Below the pieces are notes generated by a model, which saw nothing but the letters and a program-made list of their open reading frames with translations, did no database searches and had not been told where the DNA came from. A DNA stretch of 64,000 nt from Acanthochlamys bracteata (Eukaryota; Streptophyta; Magnoliopsida; Pandanales; Velloziaceae): the NCBI GenBank assembly GCA_019914995.1, contig CM034142.1:5351031-5415030 (forward strand). The letters are read 5' to 3'. The first letter of the stretch is position 1, and every line of letters begins with the position of its first letter. A program made the translations under genes and the position numbers. Of the stretch, positions 55,413-64,000 are shown piece after piece.

Positions 55413-58303
55413 TTATACTCCAAGTAAGATGTAATAGACCAGAGTGATGGGCAATGCTATGAGCATTCCGAAAATAACCCTGCATACCAAAATGCAAGAA
55501 CAGTGAGTTACTACTTGGAAAAAATAAAAATTGCCATCCATACCTGTTACGAAGAAGAGACCGATGTCAAGAGAAGGAAAGGCGAAGAAAAATTAAAATC
55601 TAAAAGCATAAACGCCTTAGAAAAACTAAATTAGATTCTTCTCGATTATGATGGTCGGCCAGTTCAATTTCTATAGCTCTTAAACTGCAAGTGAAAAATA
55701 TCATGTTACTTTTCCAAGCTTCCCTAAATCAGCTATATGTCAAAAACCATCACATTTCTCCTACCTAGTGCTGTGAAGTTTAACTTAAAGGAATTTCATA
55801 TATCTATAATCTATGTTACAAAGAGGGACATGAGAGAATGATGCAGAAGTACTTACGCTGTGCTGAGAATATCCGGGTGGACATTGTACTCCTTGGCAAA
55901 GACGAAGGGGACAATTCCCTGAGGCAGCGCTGCCTGCACTCCCAAAAAGTCCAACCAATGTGTTAACAACTTAATTTGACTTAATAAACACTTACCACAA
56001 GTGCATATAATATGCGGAGGAGCAATAGGACAGAACAAGGAAAGCAAGCCTTGGACTCATTTGTCTGTTCTTGTTGGATTTCTGTATGTCAGATAAGGGA
56101 GAGGGATGGTGATAGTGGTGTCACTGACCTGTACGATGGCAACGTGCAGAAGAATGCCACGTAGGCCAACGGCAAAGGAAGCAGCTGCCATCACAGCTGG
56201 CCCTGCTAGGAATCTCACGGCCATGGCGAACGTTGCCACCCGGTTACCACATGCTATAATCCTCGGCTGCAGCGCCATGAACAATCCTGCACCAATCATG
56301 CATTCATTCATTAATTTATTCATTGATTCGTGTGTACTCTACCTTTAAAACATGGAAGAAATAACTGTCTGAGTGAAAGTAGAGAGAGAGAGACTTACCA
56401 AGGCTGAACATGGCCATTCCGAGGCCGGCATCCGACAGGATGGAAATAGAGCGGGCCACAATGGCTGGCATCTCGATTTGCCATCTGCAGTATTACCAAC
56501 AAACCAGAAGAGAACGCATTGATCACTGTTGATTATGAACTTAGGCAAATAAACTGCTAGTTAACACACTGCTTTCTTCATCTAACATATCAATGTTAAC
56601 CAGATGCTTTCTTCATCTAACAAATCAATGTTAACCAGATATTAACAAGTTGGATTATGTAGCCCCACTGCTTCTTTTGTACCTGTACGATACAAGGGCC
56701 CAGATGACTCCAATCAAGCTGGAGTAGGTGTTGGGGTTGCGTATCAGCTTTCTCCAAACCATGATTAAGATCAGCCTTGTCATAACGCTGGCCGGAGGTA
56801 AAGCAGTAGTCCCTCTGCTGCCGCTTCCCGTAACTCCCTTGCGACCGACGCCATTGGCCTTCTCGTTGTGCTCGCCACCGTCCCTCTCAAACGCAGCTCG
56901 GTTTCCGAAACTAAACTCATCTCTGTCCAAGTAGTCATCCCTTCCTTCCTTTTTGCCGTCCACTGTATAAAACATTAATCAATTCACAAATATACTTAAA
57001 GGAATCAAGATTTAAAGTCCAAATGCTACCATGTTACTTGTACTGAGATGACAAATGCGTTTGTACCTTTGGTAGGAGACACATTCATTCGAACTTCTTT
57101 GACATTAGGATCAGTCGAAATGACACCGTAGTCATGATTGTTTCCATACACGTCGGAGACAGGCGATGCACTTGAGCTCCACACGAACATGTGTAGATCC
57201 TTTGTACCACCTTCCGGCTTCAGCAAGTGAGTTTGCCCATTTACCTTCTTACTAGTCATCGGCACGCCATTTCTCGGAGGTTGCGCAGCCGGAGAGAAGA
57301 CTGTAGGATTCGGTGCAGGGTAGTGCGCAGTAGTTCCAGTGACGGGCAACTGGTAGTGAAACCGAGACTTATTGCCTGCAACGTTGGCTGCAGTTCCGGT
57401 AATAGCTGTAATATCTTCTTCGAAGTTCGACGGCCTGGGCGTCGTCGGACCCCTGGAAGGTGGTACCATTCCATACGCATCAGCAGGCCCAAAATTAGAG
57501 CTTCTACCTACCATGGAATAGAAGTCAGTATGATTGAAGCTCGAACCACGGGGTGTTGGATTCCTCGATGACTGCAAAGAATAAATCTCAGCGTTGGTGA
57601 GATTAGAAGGCCGTGGAGTGGTAGTGGAAAAACCATGTGAACGGCGTGAATAGATATCGGAACGTGAAGCATTGGATCGCCTGACTGTGATACGGAGCTT
57701 GCCGTCTTCTTTGACCTCAGCTTCAGTCTCCAGCATATCCCGGTGTCCATCTAGCGAAACCACATCGGAATCAACATGGATGGAGGTAATTGAACCAGCA
57801 GTGTCAGGGAACTGTTCGGTAATGAGAAGCTTGGCACCGCGGTACTCGAACATGAACAACATGAGCGTGTACCAGATGATACACTGCAGCACAACGATCT
57901 GGACCATGAGGCTGCCAGAGAAATCCCCGTACATGCCCTTGAGCAAAGGAATACCCATTACAAGGGTGTTTGGAAGTGTGGAGAGTGAGAATAGCGTGAT
58001 TGTCCACTCTAGACTGCCTCGACGACTGAGCTGGGACCACACGGTCAAAGCAGCGAGAACCATCAGCTTCTGCAGCGTGTCAGCTGCGATGAAGCGGAGA
58101 TTCATGGTATACGGGTTGTTCGTGGAGATGAAGTGGAAAGACAACAGCGGAACCGCGAACAAAGCGACAAACCTGTTTATACCAGAGCACTGGTCTGGCG
58201 AGAATATCTTCCACCACTTGACGGAGCCGTAGGCAAGTATCATCGCCACATACAGGGGTACCATTGCCGTCATTACATGGTAGAAATCCTCTGCAGTAAT
58301 CAT
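55413..58303 (-). CDS. PIN1-like: PIN auxin efflux carrier, long-loop type, PIN1/SoPIN1-like, six exons
   Basis: Minus-strand exons: 57067-58303, 56683-56962, 56399-56484, 56129-56286, 55857-55933, 55413-55479. All introns are GT-AG with matching phases, giving 1,905 bases and 634 aa with no stops. Residues 1-165 form the N-terminal membrane bundle ([20 protein letters not shown] start; [20 protein letters not shown]), residues about 166-470 the hydrophilic loop, and about 473-634 the C-terminal bundle ending YYILLGV. The loop has three TPRxS sites (229, 250, 288), known targets of PINOID-type kinases, and [22 protein letters not shown] and [11 protein letters not shown] favour the PIN1/SoPIN1 branch over PIN3/4/7. 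Long PINs export auxin at the plasma membrane in a polar way. Exact clade needs a tree. Confidence 0.95.
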
Positions 58304-58852
58304 CTTGCTTGTTCTTCAACCAAACTACTAAGCTTCAGAAGATATGTATATGTCCGTGAGAAACAAGATAGAAAGCATAAAACTGAAGTTGACAAGCTTT
58401 TCAGCTACTTAACAAGAGTTAATTAGATAGAGGACGAAGGGGTTAGGGATTCGAGGGGCATGTGTTATGGTTTTGTTTTGTGTGGAGGGAAAGAAGCAGC
58501 AGTACCCGGCAAGTCGGTCTATCGAGTTACGAGTAGGAGCTCAGTCTCCCAAGCCTGAGAAGGGGAATCCCCTTCTTAGTTTATTTAGTTTCTCTCCAAT
58601 ATCAAAAGCAACTCAACACTCCATTGGAGTATGCTCTATTAGGTGGTCACCACTCTGCTAGATTTTTTCCTTCTTGTTGCATCACACCTGCAGCGCAGTA
58701 TATAAACAGTCTGATATAGGTTGGAGTTTAAAGGAGAGAGATGAATGAACAGAGGAAAAAAATGAACCCTCCTTTTAGCATCAAAATAGTGGCAAGAATG
58801 CCCCACAAAAAGAAGCAAAATAAGATTATTTAGTGGGGATAAAGTACCATAA
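58304..58852 (-). promoter_or_regulatory. 5' leader and proximal promoter of the PIN gene
   Basis: On the minus strand TTTATATACT (about 58697-58706) lies about 400 bases before the ATG and is the best TATA candidate, followed by a leader without a long ORF. Assignment of the transcription start is inference. Confidence 0.4.
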
Positions 58853-58892
58853 GGGAAGGGAAGGGAAGGGAAGGAAGGGAAGGGAAGGAAGG
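58853..58892 (+). repeat. GGGAA microsatellite in the PIN upstream region
   Basis: Four GGG runs spaced by AA (58853-58870), then further GG/GGG runs to 58888. The spacing fits a G-quadruplex motif on the plus strand (the template strand of the PIN gene), about 550 bases upstream of its ATG. Confidence 0.8.
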
Positions 58893-60300
58893 AAACTGTT
58901 TATGGCGTACCGTCAATCTGATCAAGAGCAACTAATTTGGACTTAATTTGGCAGTCAAAGGATTGTTTGTGTAGAAATGATCACTTCTTTTAGGTCAATC
59001 ACTTGGATGGACTGAGAAACCAATTTGATTTTGAGTTCTTAACTACTGATGTAACTGGTCTGGATGTGAATTTGCATCCAATTGAACTTAGAAAAAATCT
59101 AAATCAAAGCCTGATATGTACAATGATTAGATATGAGTATGTTTTTGCAAGCTCGAAGAAGACTACATTCAAGCTCGAAGAAGACTACATACATCAAACA
59201 AACACGGCTCGCTGCTTCAGAAATTCATTGGAAGGTCCTGGTGCAGTCATCTAAACGTGCTGAGAATGAGAACAACTACTTATTACTCGAGTGAATAGAA
59301 TTCACTAAATATAAGCACTACCCTGTATAATAAGTCCAAAGAAAACAACTTGAGAACTTTGTTTGCAGCTCTTCGGTGTAGAAGAAACAGAAACTCGGCC
59401 ATACTGTTTTATCAGGAAGCACTTCAAATAAAAAAGAACATGTAAATCACTAGCCCCAAAGTTCTGAATTATATAGTAGACTACACGAGGGAAGGGAATC
59501 GATCTAACAGAGACATGTTCTGAATCTTCTTCTTATACAAATTTATGCTTTTGCCTGTTTCTGTTTGGTTCCCTTACATGTGTTATTTATTCTTTCTTTC
59601 ACAACTCTTAACCAAGTTTCGTTGTTTTCTTGCGCTTCTATTAAAAAAAAAAAAACAGCCAAACCACACGTGAAGCTCTGCTCTGTTGGATAATAAGCAA
59701 TACTCAAGTGGTGTATTGTGCTTGGTCTCTTTCTGGGAACTTTGGTCTATTCTTCTTTTGTTGTTTAAAGTGGACTTTTCAATCCCAGGCCCTTGATTGC
59801 ACATTGAATTTGTGGAACTGTATTAAGATGGTGTCCTAGTTTGAAGTTTCTTTTAGAGGGTTTGTGTTATTTTGGTTGGGAATTCACGTGAGCGCACCAA
59901 TTGAGTTGGGGTGGGAATGTTAAGTAAAGGAGTAAAAGCTAAAGAAGGGAGGTAAATTGTCACTGACCAAACCCTGATAAGATCCTAACTTGGTACAGTC
60001 CTCGAAATTTAACTAAAACTTGATTCAAAATCAACAAGCGCCGAAATTTTGAATTCCTTGAAATTTCAAGGGGATACTTCTATATATGAAATACCAACAA
60101 TATTAATCACAATAAATATGAAATAGCCTTCGAACTGGTTATAGCCTACTTAAACGATGTTAACTCTCCTTCCTTGTTAAGAAGACAATAAGTAGAATTG
60201 AGATTGGATATATATCCTTGTTAAGAAGACAATAAGTAGAATTGAGATTAGATATATAGACTTTATAAAATAATTCTCTTACTTTTCAAGTGCTGTGCTC
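58893..60300. other. Intergenic with two short tandem repeats, no gene recognised
   Basis: A roughly 22-base unit CAAGCTCGAAGAAGACTACA is repeated twice at 59149-59191. A 44-bp unit starting CCTTGTTAAGAAGACAATAA is repeated at 60172-60215 and 60216-60259 with one base changed. ORFs near 59003 and 59583 have no recognisable product. Confidence 0.6.
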
Positions 60301-60309
60301 TAATGTCGG

Positions 60310-60560
60310 AATGCCTAAGCGTCATATTCCAAGGAACCTCTTTGTGGTGCCCCATCCCCTAGTGTAGGTTCGGAAGCTTCTTCACGTCTTTTTTGTCCTA
60401 CGATTATTATGGTCACTTCCTGATGTGGCACTTGCTTCTTTGAGACATCATCTAGTGGCGCTCTTTGCAACTGATCTTTTGCAAAGACCACATCCTTTCC
60501 GAAAGAAACCTTAAGGATAGCGGGATTCTATTCCCCAAATATCTTGAGAGCATATTCTAA
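60310..60560 (-). pseudogene. Copia integrase-RT linker fragment
   Basis: On the minus strand a frame reads NPAILKVSFGKDVVFAKDQL and then a Gln/Lys/Glu-rich stretch, matching the SRDVVF(A/D)E box that ends the Copia integrase region. Isolated and short, so only a relic. Confidence 0.4.
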
Positions 60561-60666
60561 GAACTAACACATTCTGGACTTTTAATCCTAGTTCGTCTTT
60601 CACATGCCTTAGATATCACATATACCAAACTACTACGAAAATAAAGTTGAGAACAACCACTACATT

Positions 60667-61370
60667 TGTTGAAAATTTTGGTAATCTTGATGATTACAGA
60701 CTAAAAATTGATGTTTGTGTGTTGTGTTCGAATAATACTATGTGTTAAGTGTGTTGAACGTGCATAAACATTGGCAGCAAGCAGCTGCGTACAATAGCAA
60801 CCTGTCAACAACAAAAGCGTCTGTTGGTTGCATGCAAATAATAGGTGAAAGCAAAAGGGTGAAGTTTTGAATTAGTGAAACAGAAAGTGTCATTAGGAAA
60901 ATAATTGGATTGATTAACTTGGTGAAAGCTTGTGCCGAACACTTACTAGCAACAAGCGGTAAAGAAACAATTGAAGAAGACAACACGCAGCAAGTAACAA
61001 CACACAGCATGCAACACCAACACAAAGCAGTAAGAATGATTAAGCAAGTGCTGAAGTTGTGATTATATTTCTGATCATAATTACACTAAATTTGTGAATA
61101 TGTTGTTGGATGTGACTCATCTGCTAAAGCGTAGCTGGTTTAATAAATTTAGTAAATTTTATTGGTATTTAAAAGTCATATATATTATCCACTATTGAAG
61201 TAGTGGGTAATAGATATTAATGAAGTTAAAGAATCACATATTCTTCTCTACTATTATAGATAGTGGATAATGAATATATGTTTTGAAATTTAAGGAGTCA
61301 TATATTATACAAATGATAATGGTTGATAGGTAATAAATGGGATCATTATAAAATGTGGTACTTGGTCCTC
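60667..61370 (+). repeat. LTR-like sequence preceding the last Copia element
   Basis: TGTTGAAAATTTTGGTAATC TTGATGATTAC resembles the start of Sirevirus-type LTRs (compare 4476). At 61165-61300 two related copies of a TCATATATTAT...ACTATTGAAGTAGTGG-type block occur, then ATTATAAAATG near 61347 and a CTCTCTCC leader. I could not define LTR ends or a primer site, so this may be two different LTR relics. The minus-strand ORF 60738-61025 is a shadow. Confidence 0.35.
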
Positions 61371-61505
61371 TCTCCTTCTCCATTCAAAAATGTAAAAACT
61401 TTGCGTTACCTAAAATTCTTCCTTAGAATTAAAAGGAGATTAAGAGGGAGAAAAAGTTTTCTAAAGACACCAATTTGTTATAAAAAGAGTGCTATAAATT
61501 AAGAT

Positions 61506-64000
61506 ATGTTTATCATTTCGTTTAATGTTTATTGTAAATTATCGGTTTCCAAAAGACATCAAAGCATTAACTTACGAGCATCTATTAATTTTGCAGCAAC
61601 TATTTTTATCTCTTCGCATTCGCATGCTACGTCTATACCACTGCTTAACAGACTCAATTTTTCTGATTGGTGTGCACTGTATCAGTTTCAGTTAGGTATG
61701 CTAAATCTTGATTTAGCACACTTTATAGAGAAATTGAATGCTTACTGATAGCAACAACGATTAAGAGAGATCTTTCCAAAAAGATCAAGAAAGATCGAAC
61801 AAATTAAGCTTAATATTTATTTGAATAACTGTTACAAAGAACATCAAATTAACTCTTCCTAACACTAAGAATGCTAAATAATTTAGAAGTTTGTGGAAGA
61901 GTGTTTCCAAATAGCTAATAAATTACTTGTTGGGACTCTTATGGGTATATTGATCACCATGAAATTGATTGTTCTCTTACTATGCATGAATATGTTATTG
62001 AAATGTCAAATATTGCAGCAAGATAAAAGTCTTTGAGAATGAATGTGGATAAGAATTTCCTTGTATATTTTTTTATTAATTCCTTCCCTCCTGAATATGG
62101 TCTATTCCAAATAAATTACAATATTATGAACGACAAATGGAATGTGAATGAATTATACAATATGCTTGTGCAAGAGGAGAAAAGACTTTTAAGAATTTGG
62201 AAATTTATTCCGTTCATTTTTTTAAACATCAAAAAACTGAAAAGAAAGTCGGAAGAAAGTATGAAAAGGATATGCAATTATCACCTAAGACAAATGGATC
62301 TTTTATTTTATTACATAAGAAGTAAGATAAAGATGACAGTGTCGGTTCTGTAAGAAACCTATACACTGAAAGATTGTCTGAAACGTATGACTTGGTTCGA
62401 AAAGAAAGGTCAGCATTATGTCTTTATATGTTTCGAATTAAATTTAGCTGAAGTTTCTTATAATATTTGGTGGATTGATTCCGGTTGTATCACTCACATT
62501 TCAAACTCGATATAGAGATTCATTATGACCCGAATCATAAACCCAAATGAGGAATTCAATTTCATGGAAAATCGAGTCGAAGTTTCTGTTGAAGCCATAG
62601 AAACTTATCGTTTGATTTTAGACACGATATCATTTGGATTTGTTTGAAACACTTTATATACCTTCTATTTCTGGCAACTTGATATTTTTGTCAAAATTTG
62701 ACATGTATGGACATTTTATTAAATTTGGGAATGAATGTTTTAATTCATTTAAACAAAATCATATTATTGGTTTTGGTATTTTATGTGATGGTTATACAAG
62801 TGGAAACTTGATAACTCTTTTGCTAAGCACTTTTAACCTTGCATTATGATGTTGGTACTAAATATGGTTTGTGAATGAATGTTCAATTTACATATGGCAT
62901 AAACACATTTGGATCACATATTCTAATCATGATTAGAAAAATTGGTAAACAATGAAATCCTTCTAAATTTGGATTTTACTAATCTTGATATATGTGTTGA
63001 TTATATTAAACAAAAACAAATCAACCATATAAAAATAAGAGACTAAGAAGCACACAACTTGTTTATATTATACAAACTGATATTTATAGACATTTGATGT
63101 TTCATTGTTTAGTGGAGAAAAATATTTTATCACCTTTATTATGACTTTTCATGTTATAGCTATATCTGTCTATTACATAAAAATTCTCAAGTAATAAATA
63201 TCTTTACAGGTATTTATTATTGAAGTTGAAAGAAAGTTACAAAAAAGTAAAAATTATTAGATATGATAGAGATAGTAATTATTATAAAAAATATGATGAA
63301 AATTGATAGTGTTCAGGTCCATTCGCTAAATTCTTTTAAAGATGTGGTATATCTGCTCAATACACAATGCCAAGTGCAGCGCAGCAAAATGCTTTCGTGA
63401 AAGATCATACTCTAATAAATATGGTTAGAAGTATGTTAAGTAAATTATTTCTACTTGAATCATTATGGATGCGTGCTTTAAAGTCTGCATATATTTACCA
63501 AAGAGGTTTCCCATAAGGCAATTTTAAAAACTTCTTTTGAACTATGGATAGGAATAAATCCTAATTTGAGACACTTGCATATTTAGGGTTGCTCGACAGA
63601 AGTAAGAACAGATAATCCACATGAAAAGAAGTTGGATGTATGAACAATAAGCTGTTTCTTCATTAGCTATATAGAAAAATAAAAAAAGTATAGATTTTAT
63701 TATCCTTACTATAGAACGAGAATTGTTGAAACTGAAAAAATACTACGTCAATTAAAAAATGATGAAGCCAGTGGGAGTGGAGAGTCACGAAAAGTGGAAA
63801 TTAAAACGGTTAGGGTACAACTACCTTTATCCTCAACATCATACAAAGTTCTTGTCCCTACAGCTTTAGAACAATTTCACAGCTTACAAGAACAACAAAT
63901 GAATGATACTCCTCACACAAATATTAATGTGTATGAATCTATAATAAATGAGTTATAAGAAATTACATTAAGAATGTCTTAAAGATAAAGAAAATCCACT
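61506..64000 (+). pseudogene. Copia gag-pol relic (last element), continues beyond window
   Basis: Gag: NRLNFSDWCALYQFQLGMLN and LDLAHFIEKLNA (61665-61745); KFVEECFQIANKLLVGTLMG in another frame; MNVDKNFLVYFFINSFPPEY and DKWNVNELYNMLVQEEKRLL (62041-62200). A zinc-knuckle start CRFCKKPIH lies near 62345. Protease DSGCITHISNS lies near 62475, then LYIPSISGNLIFLSKFDMYG (62655-62710). Integrase scraps are SGEKYFITFI (63110), ISAQYTMPSAAQQNAF (63350), SMLSKLFLLESLWMRALKS (63433), and the linker near 63960 ends LRMS.R.RKST. Stops and shifts are frequent. RT lies right of the window. Confidence 0.78.

Noticed and set aside
57227-58426. Several ORFs antisense or out of frame to PIN exon 1
   Set aside because: Shadows of the long GC-richer PIN exon, whose minus-strand frame is clearly coding.
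60738-61025. Minus-strand 95-codon Cys-rich ORF
   Set aside because: Cys-rich reading arises from GCAGC/ACACA-rich LTR-like text; no signal peptide or family pattern, so not called a secreted peptide.

Overview
The window is nuclear DNA of a flowering plant, most likely a eudicot. It has two spliced plant genes with GT-AG introns and long AT-rich intergenic tracts. Most of the rest is plant transposable elements: Copia (including a Sirevirus), an Athila-like Gypsy element, CACTA, hAT, and small non-autonomous elements. Gene models, termini and target-site duplications were all worked out by eye from the bases. Family names rest on recognised motifs, not on a database search.

Layout. 1-6038: 3' half of a Sirevirus-type Copia element (Pol, an extra env-like ORF, repeated polypurine tracts, 3' LTR). 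6039-17446: a decayed CACTA transposon, split in its transposase gene by an Athila-like Gypsy element (about 6215-13528). 17447-20600: a decayed Copia element starting at its gag leader, which the CACTA seems to have entered. 20600-28500: gene-free AT-rich DNA with a 612-bp hAT-type element, a solo-LTR relic, a MITE and short repeats. 28515-33850: a 5.3-kb hAT element with a perfect 8-bp target duplication, holding relics of two different hAT transposases. 34605-42989: a nine-exon membrane-anchored pepsin-like aspartyl protease gene (APCB1-like), plus strand, apparently intact, with a small hAT element in intron 2 and a perfect 128-bp tandem duplication in intron 4. 44026-44392: another small hAT-type element. 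45667-52989: a Copia element interrupted by a second Copia element (48407-52101, TSD GTATT), followed by a 286-bp tandem duplication over its right edge. 55413-58303: a complete six-exon PIN auxin efflux carrier gene, minus strand (634 aa, PIN1/SoPIN1-like). 58304-64000: intergenic DNA, a Copia scrap on the minus strand, and the start of a decayed Copia element running off the window.

Only the protease and PIN genes look like functional host genes. They are unrelated, about 12 kb apart, and separated by nested retrotransposons. The most intact transposon ORFs are the Sirevirus Pol fragment and its env-like ORF. I found no defence system, gene cluster or RNA gene that would amount to a new biological system. 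The most unusual structures are the two-transposase hAT element with its nested inverted repeats, the multi-level nesting at 1-20600, and very recent-looking tandem duplications.
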